This document shows positions 1 through 11,862 of a stretch of 64,000 nt of DNA, piece by piece. The notes under the pieces were generated by a model. The model was given only the letters and a program-made list of their open reading frames with translations. It searched no databases and was not told where the DNA came from. A program made the translations under genes and the position numbers. Within the stretch, counting starts at the first letter, position 1; every line of letters begins with the position of its first letter. The DNA comes from an uncultured Roseateles sp. (lineage in GTDB: Bacteria > Pseudomonadota > Gammaproteobacteria > Burkholderiales > Burkholderiaceae_C), in assembly GCF_913777145.1 (NCBI RefSeq), contig NZ_CAJYPS010000027.1, forward strand, positions 124,001 through 188,000, in the 5' to 3' direction.

Positions 1-2
1 TC

Positions 3-2000
<1,998 letters not shown>

Positions 2001-2006
2001 GCCGGC

Positions 2007-2741
2007 TCAGGACACCGCGCAGCCCGGCCGGCCGCCGGGCTCGCAGCCCTCGCCGCCCTCGGGCGCGGGGCACAGCTGGCGCTGCATGTCGGCCAGCGAC
2101 TTGCCCGGCTCGTCGCGGAAGCGCTGCGGCAGCACGTCCAGCGTCTCGATGCGGTCCACGCGGAAGCTGCGGAAGTCCTCGCGCAACTCGCACCAGGCCG
2201 CCAGCGTCCACACCGGCCCCCAGAAGATGCAGGCCAGCGGACGCACCACGCGCTCGGTGTGCACGCCCCCCAGGTCCAGATAGCCCATCTTCAGCTTGCA
2301 CTTGCCCTCGGTGGCCTCGCGCAGCGCGGTCAGGTGGGCGCTGGTGGCGGGGTCCAGCGCCGGCAGCGGCGCGAACACCGGCAGGCTCTCGGCGGCCGCG
2401 CGCGCGTCCAGCGGCAGCACCGCCAGGATCTTGGACAGTGCGTTTTCCGCCTGGCGTGCCAGCGCCGCATCCAGCCGCGACTCCGCCAGCCGCACGCTGG
2501 CCACCAGCGCCTGCGCTTCCTGCTTGCTGAACATCAGCGGCGGCAGGTCGAAGCCGGCCCGCATGCGGTAGCCCACGCCGGCCTCGCCCTCGATGGGCAC
2601 GCCCTGCTCGGCCAGCGCCGCGATGTCGCGGTAGACCGTGCGCATGGAGACCTCCAGCCGCTGGGCCAGGTAGTCGGCCGTCGTCAGGCGGCGGCCGCGT
2701 ATCAGCTGGACGATCTGGAACAGGCGGTCGGCACGGCGCAT
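2007..2741 (-). CDS. YafY-type HTH/WYL-domain transcriptional regulator
   Basis: About 244 residues from the start chosen here ([16 protein letters not shown]). That is where YafY/DeoR-like helix-turn-helix proteins normally begin; the frame stays open upstream but the extra residues are not conserved in character. The N-terminal HTH ([20 protein letters not shown]) is followed by the family stretch [15 protein letters not shown] and a WYL-type ligand or nucleic-acid sensing domain ending in [16 protein letters not shown]. Proteins of this kind repress or activate small operons, often a neighbour. Here the gene stands alone, convergent with the kinase and divergent from a DUF805 gene, which is a possible target. 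The ligand cannot be told from sequence. Confidence 0.88.
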   Translation of the reverse strand: MRRADRLFQIVQLIRGRRLTTADYLAQRLEVSMRTVYRDIAALAEQGVPIEGEAGVGYRMRAGFDLPPLMFSKQEAQALVASVRLAESRLDAALARQAENALSKILAVLPLDARAAAESLPVFAPLPALDPATSAHLTALREATEGKCKLKMGYLDLGGVHTERVVRPLACIFWGPVWTLAAWCELREDFRSFRVDRIETLDVLPQRFRDEPGKSLADMQRQLCPAPEGGEGCEPGGRPGCAVS

Positions 2742-2937
2742 GCGGGCATTGTGGAAGAAGTGAGGGGCGGCCTGCGCCGGCGGCGCACGGGGAAGGGTCA
2801 CGATGCTGGGGCCACGCGCTGACAGCATCTGTCAGCAGGCCGCCACATCCCCGCAGACCCTGGGGCTGGCCCGGAGTGCGTCGCCCACCCGCCACTCCTA
2901 GCATGCGGGCCCCATACCGGTGGGCCAGGGAGGGCCT

Positions 2938-3240
2938 ATGAACTTCGAGGAAGCGGTCAGCGTCTGCTTCAGCAAGTACGCCGATTTCGACGGCCGCGGC
3001 AGCCGCGCCGAATGCTGGGGCTTCCTGGGCTTTGCGGCGCTGGCCTGCACCGCCGCCGCGCTGGTGCACGGCAAGCTGGCCCTGCTGATCGTGGCGCTGT
3101 TCGCGCTGCCGGCGCTGGCCGCGGCCGCGCGCCGCCTGCGCGATACCGGCCTCAGCGCCTGGTGGCTGCTGATCGTGCTGCTGCCGGGCCTGGGCCTGCT
3201 GGCCCTGCTGGCGTTGCTGGCCCGCCGGGCGCGCGCCTGA
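2938..3240 (+). CDS. DUF805 family small inner-membrane protein
   Basis: A 100-residue protein that begins MNFEEAVSVCFSKYADFDGRGSRAE, the typical opening of DUF805 (YhaH-like) proteins, and ends with the other family signature, ARRLRDTGLSAWWLL. Three hydrophobic segments fit an integral membrane protein. The start is the ATG after AGGGAGGG rather than an upstream in-frame GTG. DUF805 proteins have no firmly established function. The gene is convergent with glpK; only one base separates the stop codons. Confidence 0.85.
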   Translation: MNFEEAVSVCFSKYADFDGRGSRAECWGFLGFAALACTAAALVHGKLALLIVALFALPALAAAARRLRDTGLSAWWLLIVLLPGLGLLALLALLARRARA

Positions 3241-3241
3241 C

Positions 3242-4729
<1,488 letters not shown>

Positions 4730-4751
4730 CGTCATCCCTTAGAGTGTTTCT

Positions 4752-6236
4752 ATGGACGATTTTGACGTGGTGGTGGCGGGCGGCGGCATCAACGGCGCGG
4801 GCCTGGCGCGTGACCTGGCCGGGCGCGGCTGGCGCGTGCTGCTGGCCGAGGCCGACGACCTGGCCGCCCATACCTCGTCGGCCTCCACCAAGCTCATCCA
4901 CGGCGGCCTGCGCTACCTGGAGACCTGGGAGTTCGGCCTGGTGGCCAAGGCGCTGCGCGAGCGCGAGCTGCTGCTGCGCGCCGCGCCCCACCTGATACAG
5001 CCGCTGCGCTTCGTGCTGCCGCATGCGCCGGGGCTGCGGCCGGCCTGGATGATCCGCCTGGGCCTGTTCCTCTACGACCACCTGGCGCGCCGCGAGCTGC
5101 TGCCAGGCTCGCGCGGCCTGCGTCTGAGCGGCACGCCGCTGGGCGCGGCGCTGCGGCCCGAGTTCACGCGCGGCTTCGAGTACTCCGACGGCTGGGTGGA
5201 TGACGCCCGCCTGGTGGTGGCCAATGCGCAGGACGCCCGCGCGCGCGACGCCGAGGTGCTGACCCGCTGCGCGGTCACCGAGGCGCGGCGCTCGGCCGAG
5301 CACTGGGACCTCACGCTGGCCGGCGGCCGGCGCGTGCGCAGCCGTGCGCTCGCCAATGCCACCGGCCCCTGGGCCGAGCGCTTTCTGCGCGAGCAGGTGC
5401 GCGGCGCCGATGGCCGGCCGCTGGGCGGGCGCAGCCTGCGCCTGGTCAAGGGCAGCCACATCGTCGTGGCCCAGCGCTTCGCGCACGACCGGGCCTACAT
5501 CTTCCAGAACCCCGACGGCCGCATCCTGTTCGCCATCCCCTACCAGGGCCGCTTCACACTGATAGGCACGACCGACGTGGAGCTGCCCGCGCACGACCTG
5601 CCCCCCAACCGCGCCGCCATCAGCGCCGAGGAGACCGCCTACCTGTGCGAGCAGGCCAGCCGCTACCTGGCGCAAGCCGTGACCCCGGCCGACGTGCTGT
5701 GGAGCTATGCCGGCGTGCGCCCGCTGCTGGACGACGGCGGCAGTGCGTCCAGCGCCACGCGCGACTACCTGCTGGAAGCCGACACCCGGGGCGGCGCGCC
5801 GCTGCTGAATGTGTGGGGCGGCAAGCTCACCACCTACCGCAAGCTGGCCGAGGACGGCGCCACCCAGCTGGGCCGGCTGCTGGGCGACGACCGCCCGGCC
5901 TGGACCCACCACGCGCTGCTGCCCGGGGGCAACCTGGGCGAGCATGGCGTGGATCTGACCGGCTTCATCGCCGAGCTGCAGGCCCGCCACCCCGAGCAGC
6001 CGGCCGCGCTGCTGAGCCGCCTGGCCCATGCCTATGGCAGCGTGGCGGCCGAACTGCTGGCCCGACCGGCGGGCGACGAGATCGCGCCGGGCCTGTTCGA
6101 GCGCGAGCTGCGGCACCTGGCGGATCACGAATGGGCGCGCAGCGCCGAAGACGTGCTGTGGCGGCGCAGCAAGCTGGGCCTGCACTACACGCCCGCGCAG
6201 CAGGCTGCGGTGGCGCGCTGGCTGGACGCGCGCTGA
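4752..6236 (+). CDS. glpD: Aerobic glycerol-3-phosphate dehydrogenase
   Basis: A 494-residue FAD-dependent enzyme that oxidises glycerol-3-phosphate to dihydroxyacetone phosphate at the inner membrane and feeds electrons to quinone. The dinucleotide fold VVVAGGGINGAGLARDLAGRG is at the N-terminus. Family blocks ASTKLIHGGLRYLE, GFEYSDGWVDDARLV, LVKGSHIVV, FTLIGTTDVE, YAGVRPLLDD and WGGKLTTYRKLAEDG follow in the order seen in E. coli GlpD. It completes the glycerol route begun by the divergent glpK. No glpF or glpR is in the window. Two bases separate its stop from the next start, so the downstream transporter is probably co-transcribed. Confidence 0.97.
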   Translation: MDDFDVVVAGGGINGAGLARDLAGRGWRVLLAEADDLAAHTSSASTKLIHGGLRYLETWEFGLVAKALRERELLLRAAPHLIQPLRFVLPHAPGLRPAWMIRLGLFLYDHLARRELLPGSRGLRLSGTPLGAALRPEFTRGFEYSDGWVDDARLVVANAQDARARDAEVLTRCAVTEARRSAEHWDLTLAGGRRVRSRALANATGPWAERFLREQVRGADGRPLGGRSLRLVKGSHIVVAQRFAHDRAYIFQNPDGRILFAIPYQGRFTLIGTTDVELPAHDLPPNRAAISAEETAYLCEQASRYLAQAVTPADVLWSYAGVRPLLDDGGSASSATRDYLLEADTRGGAPLLNVWGGKLTTYRKLAEDGATQLGRLLGDDRPAWTHHALLPGGNLGEHGVDLTGFIAELQARHPEQPAALLSRLAHAYGSVAAELLARPAGDEIAPGLFERELRHLADHEWARSAEDVLWRRSKLGLHYTPAQQAAVARWLDAR

Positions 6237-6238
6237 GC

Positions 6239-7210
6239 ATGGCCTGGGGCCTGTTCTATGCACTGAGCGCCGGCCTGATGTGGGGCCTGGTGTTCGTCGC
6301 GCCGCTGATGCTGCCGGGCTATGCACCAGCGCTGCTGACCGTGGGCCGCTACCTGGCCTTCGGCTGCCTGGCCGTGCCGCTGGCACTGCTGCTGGACCGA
6401 CGCCAGCTGCGTGGGCTGAGCAGGGCTGACTGGTACGAGGCCGCACGGCTGAGCCTGGTGGGCAACTTCCTGTACTACCTGTGCCTGTCGGCCGCCATCC
6501 AGCGCGCCGGTGCGCCGCTGCCCACCATGATCATAGGCACGCTGCCGGTGGTGATCTCGGTCTGCGCCAACCACCGCAACCGCGCACGCGACGGCCAGCT
6601 GCCCTGGGCGCGCCTGCTGCCCGCGCTGGCGGTGATGCTGGCCGGCCTGGCCTGCGTGAACCACGACGAGCTGGCCGCGCTCTCGGGCGGCCCCGCCGGA
6701 GGCCTGCGCCGCTACGTGGAGGGCGCGCTGCTGGCCGTGGCCGCCGTGGCCTGCTGGACCTGGTATCCGCTGCGCAATGCCGACTGGCTGCGTGCCCACC
6801 ACGACCGCAGCCCGCGCGCCTGGGCCACCGCGCAGGGCCTGGTCACGCTGCCGCTGGCGCTGGCCGGCCTGGCGCTGCTGGGCGGGCTGCATGGACTGGC
6901 GCCGGGCCTCTTGATGCCGGCGGACCAGGCCTTCCCGCTGGGCGAGCGGCCGCTGGCCTACCTGGGGCTGATGGCCACGATAGGCCTGTGCTCGTCCTGG
7001 CTGGGCACGCTGTGCTGGAACGAGGCCAGCCAGCGCCTGCCCACCTCGCTGAGCGGCCAGCTCATCGTGTTCGAGACGCTGGCCGCGCTCGCCTATGCCT
7101 TCGCGTGGCAGCAGCGCTGGCCCGCGCCGGCCACGCTGGCCGGCATCGCACTGCTGGTGGCGGGCGTGGTGTGGGCGCTGCGCATCAAACCCGAGCCACA
7201 CGCCGGCTGA
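6239..7210 (+). CDS. EamA/DMT-superfamily transporter
   Basis: A 323-residue very hydrophobic protein with about ten predicted membrane segments arranged as two EamA-like repeats; the second repeat carries GLCSSWLGTLCWNEASQRLPTSLSGQ near the C-terminus. It starts 2 bp after glpD stops, so it is likely read from the same message. DMT family members export or import small metabolites such as amino acids. The position suggests a link to glycerol or phospholipid head-group metabolism, but no substrate can be read from the sequence. Confidence 0.85.
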   Translation: MAWGLFYALSAGLMWGLVFVAPLMLPGYAPALLTVGRYLAFGCLAVPLALLLDRRQLRGLSRADWYEAARLSLVGNFLYYLCLSAAIQRAGAPLPTMIIGTLPVVISVCANHRNRARDGQLPWARLLPALAVMLAGLACVNHDELAALSGGPAGGLRRYVEGALLAVAAVACWTWYPLRNADWLRAHHDRSPRAWATAQGLVTLPLALAGLALLGGLHGLAPGLLMPADQAFPLGERPLAYLGLMATIGLCSSWLGTLCWNEASQRLPTSLSGQLIVFETLAALAYAFAWQQRWPAPATLAGIALLVAGVVWALRIKPEPHAG

Positions 7211-7246
7211 GCGCCCCCGCGCCTGGGTGGGTCAAGGCCCATGCCC

Positions 7247-7260
7247 TTGATGCGCATCAG
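7247..7260 (+). promoter_or_regulatory. FNR box upstream of the FNR-like gene
   Basis: TTGAT-GCGC-ATCAG matches the FNR/Anr consensus TTGAT-N4-ATCAA at 9 of its 10 defined positions. Its centre lies about 40 bases before the start point implied by a CACAAT -10-like hexamer at 7282-7287, the geometry of a class II FNR-activated promoter. Autoregulation by the gene starting at 7350 is the simplest reading, but a separate FNR elsewhere in the genome could also bind. Confidence 0.6.
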
Positions 7261-7349
7261 GGCCGGGGGTCGGGTCACCTCCACAATGAAGCCAGGGACC
7301 GCGCCCGAGGCCGCACAGACCAGGCCCGGCACCCGCTCACGAGGGACAG

Positions 7350-8057
7350 ATGACATCGACCGACACGGCCGGCCCGGGCCAGCCCGCCACGCGCGGCGCG
7401 CCCTGCCGCCAATGCCTGCTCGCGGCCCAGTGTCCGCTGAGCTGCCAGCTGGGCCTGGCCCAGCTGGCCACACGCAGCGGCGAGGTGAGGCTGCGCAGCT
7501 TTGCGCGCGGCAACGTGGCGCTGCGCGAAGGCGAACGCCCGCCGCGCTGCCTGTTCGTGAAATCGGGCCTGCTGCTGATACGCCAGACCGGTCTGGACGG
7601 CGTGGGCCGCGCGATCGCGGTGATCGGACCGGGCTATCTGCTGGGCTTCACCACCGCGCACAACGGCCAGGGCTCGCTGATGAGCGCACAGGCGCTGACC
7701 CCGGTGTCGGCCTGCGAGCTGCCCGACGGCGTGCCCGACCGCGCCTGCCTGGCGCCCTACACACGGCGCGCGGTCGAAACGCTGGGGGCCTGGGGTCAGC
7801 TGATGCGCATCCCCACGCTGCCGCAGCGCCTGGCCGCGGCGCTGCACCTGATCGCGTCGGTGCAGCCCAGCCTCAGCACGCTGCTGCCCAGCCAGTCGGT
7901 GCTGGCCGAGCTGCTGTGCGTCACGCGCGAGAGCATCAACCGCAGCTGGCGCGAGTTCGAGGCCCGGGGCATCGTGGGGCGACGCCACGGCCGCGCCGTG
8001 GGGCTGGACCTGGCCGCACTGGCCGACATCGCCCGCCGCGCGCCCGCTGTGAGCTAG
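7350..8057 (+). CDS. FNR-type oxygen-sensing transcriptional regulator (Crp/Fnr family)
   Basis: A 235-residue Crp/Fnr protein. The N-terminus carries C19-x2-C22-x5-C28, the spacing of the FNR [4Fe-4S] ligands C20, C23 and C29. A fourth cysteine, C122 in PVSACELP, sits where FNR has C122 in SMVCEIP. A cyclic-nucleotide-binding-like barrel follows, and then a winged helix whose recognition helix reads TRESINRSW (R193, E194, N197, R198). FNR has E-x-x-S-R there and CRP has R-E-x-x-G-R, so DNA specificity may be mixed. It should lose its cluster and activity in oxygen. The next gene downstream is a c-di-GMP enzyme about 105 bp away, possibly under its control. Confidence 0.9.
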   Translation: MTSTDTAGPGQPATRGAPCRQCLLAAQCPLSCQLGLAQLATRSGEVRLRSFARGNVALREGERPPRCLFVKSGLLLIRQTGLDGVGRAIAVIGPGYLLGFTTAHNGQGSLMSAQALTPVSACELPDGVPDRACLAPYTRRAVETLGAWGQLMRIPTLPQRLAAALHLIASVQPSLSTLLPSQSVLAELLCVTRESINRSWREFEARGIVGRRHGRAVGLDLAALADIARRAPAVS

Positions 8058-8161
8058 CGCACAGGGCCGCACCCGGCCTGCGCGGGTGTGGCGTGGCCCG
8101 CTCCCCACAATCGGCCGGGGCCGTCCAGAGCCCCGCACACCAAGACGGGGGAGAACGGGGC

Positions 8162-9937
8162 ATGGCCACCAGGCAGGCGCAGCGCAGACACATGCCGCGG
8201 GCACGGGCACCGCTGGAGCTGGCGGGCTGCGAACGCATCGCCTGGCCCCAGGTGGAGGCGCTGCTGGATCTGCTGCCCGATGGTGCGCTGGTGGTGGATG
8301 CCGAGGGCCAGGTGCAGTTCGCCAACGCGGCGATGCAGGCGCTGTGCGGCCACAGCCCGGCGGCGCTGGCGGGCGGACCGCTGACGCAGCTGCTGCCGCC
8401 CGAGTTCCGAGAGCATCATCACCAGCACATGCAGCGCTTCCTGGCCCAGCCCCAGCGGCGCGCGATGGGCCAGGTGCCGGCGCTGCACCTGTGGCACCGC
8501 GACGGCCTGCGCATCCCGGTGGACATCTCGCTGGGCCTGCTGCGGCGCGGCGCCCAGGCACTGACGCTGGCGGTGATACGCGACACCCGCGACCTCGAGG
8601 CCATACATGAGCGGCTGCGCCAGCTGGCCATGCACGACAGCCTCACCGGCCTGTTCAGCCGCGCGATGTTCGGCGAACTGCTGTCACAGGCCGTGGGCCA
8701 GCTGCAGCGCGGCGGGCCGTCGCTGGCGGTGCTGCTGGTGGACCTGGACGACTTCAAGGCGGTCAACGACGGCCACGGCCACCATGTGGGCGACGCGCTG
8801 CTGCAGGAGGTGGCGCGGCGCATGCGCCAGGTGCTGCGCCACGGCGACGCACTGGCCCGGCTGGGCGGCGACGAATTCGCGGTGCTGCTGCGCGATGCGT
8901 CGGAGGCGGGCCAGGCGCTGTGGGTGGCGCAGAAGCTGGTGGAGACGCTGAGCCAGCCCTGGCAGGCCAGCCACCACGAGATCTTCCCCGGCGCCAGCGT
9001 CGGCATCGTGTTCGCGCCCCAGGACGGCGCCGACGCCGACACGCTGATGCGTCACGCGGACCTGGCCATGTACCGCGCCAAGGAGGCCGGCCGCAACACC
9101 TATGCGGTGTTCGACCAGCGCATGGCGCGCCAGATGGAGGAGCGCACGCTGCTGCACGGCCGGCTCAAGCGCGCGATCGAGGGCGATGCGCTGCGGCTGC
9201 ACTACCAGCCCCAGCTGTGCGCGCGCCGCGGCACGGTGGTGGGCGTGGAGGCGCTGCTGCGCTGGCACGACCCGGTGCTGGGTGAGGTGTCGCCGGCCCG
9301 CTTCATCGCGGTGGCGGAGCAGTCTGGCCTGATCCAGCGCCTGGGCGACTGGGTGACGGAGGCAGCCTGCCGGCAGATCGCGCAGTGGCAGACGCAGGGC
9401 CTGCGGTTGCGCGTCGCGATCAACATCTCGGCCCAGCAGCTGCGCCAGCCGCATTTCGCGGCCCGCCTGCAGCAAACGCTGGCGCGCTGGCAGGTGGCGC
9501 CGGAGCGGCTGGAGCTGGAGATCACCGAGACCGCCGCGATGACGCATCGCGAGCAGGCCGAGGAGTTGCTGCAGCAACTGGCCGACCTGGGCGTGGCGCT
9601 GGCACTGGACGACTTCGGCACCGGCTACTCCTCGCTGGGCCACCTGCGCCAGCTACCGATCTCGCGGCTCAAGATGGACCGCAGCTTCATCCAGGGCATC
9701 ACGCACGAGGCGGCCGACGCGATGCTGGCCCGGGCGGTCATCGGCCTGGCCCGCACGCTGGGCAAGACCGTGGTCGCCGAGGGCGTGGAGCAGGAAGCGC
9801 AGCGCGAGTTCCTGTGCCGCGAAGGCTGCGACGAGCTGCAGGGCTGGCTGTTCTCGCAGGCCGTGCCGGCCGAGGAGCTGCCGGCGCTGCTGCAGCGGCT
9901 GGGCGCGCTGCAGCAGCATGGCGGCTGGCGCGCCTGA
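8162..9937 (+). CDS. PAS-GGDEF-EAL bifunctional cyclic-di-GMP enzyme
   Basis: A 591-residue cytoplasmic protein with no membrane segments. The PAS domain (about 30-145; LLPDGALVVDAEGQVQFAN) is followed by a GGDEF diguanylate cyclase domain (about 150-320) with intact GGDEF and DLDDFKAVND. A C-terminal EAL phosphodiesterase domain (about 330-580) has EALLRWHDP, the metal-binding residues in EITETA and DDFGTGYSS, and KMDRSFI. Both active sites look complete, so net activity may be set by the PAS signal, perhaps redox or oxygen given the FNR-like gene just upstream. The start is the ATG after GGGGGAGAACGGGG. It converges with the alpha/beta hydrolase. Confidence 0.95.
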   Translation: MATRQAQRRHMPRARAPLELAGCERIAWPQVEALLDLLPDGALVVDAEGQVQFANAAMQALCGHSPAALAGGPLTQLLPPEFREHHHQHMQRFLAQPQRRAMGQVPALHLWHRDGLRIPVDISLGLLRRGAQALTLAVIRDTRDLEAIHERLRQLAMHDSLTGLFSRAMFGELLSQAVGQLQRGGPSLAVLLVDLDDFKAVNDGHGHHVGDALLQEVARRMRQVLRHGDALARLGGDEFAVLLRDASEAGQALWVAQKLVETLSQPWQASHHEIFPGASVGIVFAPQDGADADTLMRHADLAMYRAKEAGRNTYAVFDQRMARQMEERTLLHGRLKRAIEGDALRLHYQPQLCARRGTVVGVEALLRWHDPVLGEVSPARFIAVAEQSGLIQRLGDWVTEAACRQIAQWQTQGLRLRVAINISAQQLRQPHFAARLQQTLARWQVAPERLELEITETAAMTHREQAEELLQQLADLGVALALDDFGTGYSSLGHLRQLPISRLKMDRSFIQGITHEAADAMLARAVIGLARTLGKTVVAEGVEQEAQREFLCREGCDELQGWLFSQAVPAEELPALLQRLGALQQHGGWRA

Positions 9938-9949
9938 CGCGCCGCGGCC

Positions 9950-10813
9950 TCAGGCGGTGGTGGCGAGAAAGGCGGCGATATAGCGCGCCGCCGCCACCGG
10001 GTACTGGTGTTGCGGGCCGTGGCCGGCCTGGGGGTAGGTCAGCAGCTGCAGCGTGGGCAGCTGGCCGTTGAGCGCATACCAGTTCTCGACCGGGAACACG
10101 ATGTCGTGGTCGCCACCGATGTGCAGCACCGGCACGCGGGTCTTCTTCAGCATCTCCAGCACCTGCGGCGCGGGGAACGGCGCCTCCTTGGGGCCGGCGG
10201 CCAGCGCGGCGGCGGCGAACTCCCAGGGCACGTCGGGGCTGCGCTCGGCGCTGCGCCAGGCCAGGCGCTGCTGCGTGGCGGCCGCGGCGGCGCGGCTGGC
10301 CTCGGAGGCCGGCTCGAAGAACAGCGCGACCTGTTCCTCGGCGTCATTCACCGGCTTGGTGGCCAGTTGTGCGAACAGCGGCTCGGCGCGCTTCACGATG
10401 GGGCCGGGCGGGGTCGTGCCCATCAGCGCCGCATGCGTGAAACGCCCCGGCGCCGCGGCCAGCGCGATCTGGGCCACGATGCCGCCCAGCGACCAGCCGC
10501 CTATGGCGGGCGACTCCAGCTGCAGGGCCCCCGCCAGCTCGATGGGGTCTCGCACCAGCTCCATGGGGCTGTAGTTGGGCGTGCCGCCGGACAGGCCCAG
10601 GCCGGTGTAGTCGAAGGTGATCACGCGCAGGCCCTGGGCGGCCAGCTCGTCGAGGAAGGCCGGATCCCAGGTGTCCAGCGTGCCGCGAAAGCGCGTGCAC
10701 AGCAGCAGCGGCTTGCCGCTGCCTATGGAGCGATACGCCAGGCGGCGGCCGTTCAGCTCGACGTACTGCGTGGGGGCGTTGGCCGCGAGGGAGGTTTGCG
10801 GGCTGCTGCTCAT
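9950..10813 (-). CDS. Alpha/beta hydrolase
   Basis: A 287-residue alpha/beta-fold hydrolase. The nucleophile elbow is GWSLGG (G-x-S-x-G), the oxyanion region CTRFRGTLDTWDP lies near the N-terminus, the acid is probably in GGDHDIVFP, and the catalytic His is in AGHGPQHQYP. The fold is shared by esterases, lipases, haloperoxidases and dienelactone-type enzymes, so the substrate cannot be assigned. There is no signal peptide. It follows tehA on the same strand, but a strong terminator lies between them at 10835-10861, so it may be expressed separately or at a lower level. Confidence 0.85.
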   Translation of the reverse strand: MSSSPQTSLAANAPTQYVELNGRRLAYRSIGSGKPLLLCTRFRGTLDTWDPAFLDELAAQGLRVITFDYTGLGLSGGTPNYSPMELVRDPIELAGALQLESPAIGGWSLGGIVAQIALAAAPGRFTHAALMGTTPPGPIVKRAEPLFAQLATKPVNDAEEQVALFFEPASEASRAAAAATQQRLAWRSAERSPDVPWEFAAAALAAGPKEAPFPAPQVLEMLKKTRVPVLHIGGDHDIVFPVENWYALNGQLPTLQLLTYPQAGHGPQHQYPVAAARYIAAFLATTA

Positions 10814-10834
10814 GAACGAGGTCTCCTGAAGACG

Positions 10835-10861
10835 AAAAAAAGGCGAGCTCTCGGGCTCGCC
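10835..10861 (-). terminator. Rho-independent terminator after tehA
   Basis: On the minus strand the stem GGCGAGC / GCTCGCC (7 bp, 6-base loop) is followed by seven T residues. It lies 10 bases past the tehA stop and about 20 bases before the hydrolase start, so it should end the ior-tehA transcript and insulate the hydrolase. Confidence 0.85.
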
Positions 10862-10870
10862 ATGCGGGAA

Positions 10871-11860
10871 TCAGCGGCCGCCCGCAGCGGGCGCCGCAGC
10901 CGGCGCCGCCGGCACCGTGGGGAACAGGCGGCCGGCAAACAGCGCCGACAGCGTGGCCAGGCTCAGGCCGATGACCACGACGTTGGCGATCACGAACAGC
11001 ACCAGGCCCAGGCCCAGCAACAGCTCGCTGCCGCCGCGCTCCACCAGCCGCAGCGTGGCCGCCGCGACCGCGGTGAGGCCGAAGCTGAAGCCCCAGTAGG
11101 CCGACAGCGGCAGCTGCACTATCCAGCGCAGCAGCCGGCCCAGCAGCAGCACCTGCAACAGCGCATAGCCCAGCAGCATGTGGGCCATCAGGTCCGGCGG
11201 GCCCTGGGTCACGCTGACATAGGCCAGCAGGCCCACGCTGGGCGGCGCCAGCTGTATGCCCATGGTGGGGCGCAACGCGACCGGCATCTCCTCGCCCATC
11301 AGCAGCCGGTGCAGCAGCACCGACTCGATGGCCAGCCAGGCCAGCAGGCCCGCGCCGAAGAAGAGCTGGCCGACCTCGGGCCAGCCAAAGCTGCCCAGCC
11401 CGATGGCCGCAACGAAGTTGGCCGCCACCGTGGGCAGGTACAGCACCGGCGTGGTGGCCGCATCGCTGCGGCCGCCCTTCCAGGTGCCGCCATAGCGCCA
11501 GACCCCGAAGCCCAGCGCCGCGACGATGCCCACGACCAGCAGCAGCGTCGCCCCTTCGCGCTGGTGGGGCAGCAGCGCATTGCCCATCAGCATGGTGGAC
11601 ACCGGCACCAGCGCGATGAAACAGCACTGGATGGGGTGGGCCAGCTCGGCCCGCGCCTCGTCGCCCCGCTGCAGCCATTTCTGCAGATAGAGCGCCATCA
11701 GCGCGAGCCACACCAGGCCCGCCACCAGCATCACCGCCTCGCCCAGCCAGGCGGGCGCGCCCCAAAGCCGGGCGGCAACGCGCCAGTCGTTGCCCAGGCC
11801 GCTGAGGCCCAGCACGATGCCGAACAGTGCGGCCGGCAGCGTCACGCGACGCAGGTCCAC
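10871..11860 (-). CDS. tehA: TehA-like TDT family transporter/anion channel
   Basis: A 329-residue integral membrane protein with about ten helices, the same length as E. coli TehA (330). Family stretches are seen in order: PAALFGIVLGLSGLG at the start, AELAHPIQCCF, ATTPVLYLPTVAANF, RPTMGIQLAPPSVGLL and SAYWGFSFGLTA. TDT proteins are SLAC1-like channels or C4-dicarboxylate carriers, and tellurite resistance is a side effect of overexpression. The start is a GTG (11858-11860) two bases after the iorB stop, so it is co-transcribed with iorAB. In that setting it may move an acid substrate or product of the molybdenum enzyme. Confidence 0.88.
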   Translation of the reverse strand: MDLRRVTLPAALFGIVLGLSGLGNDWRVAARLWGAPAWLGEAVMLVAGLVWLALMALYLQKWLQRGDEARAELAHPIQCCFIALVPVSTMLMGNALLPHQREGATLLLVVGIVAALGFGVWRYGGTWKGGRSDAATTPVLYLPTVAANFVAAIGLGSFGWPEVGQLFFGAGLLAWLAIESVLLHRLLMGEEMPVALRPTMGIQLAPPSVGLLAYVSVTQGPPDLMAHMLLGYALLQVLLLGRLLRWIVQLPLSAYWGFSFGLTAVAAATLRLVERGGSELLLGLGLVLFVIANVVVIGLSLATLSALFAGRLFPTVPAAPAAAPAAGGR

Positions 11861-11862
11861 GC

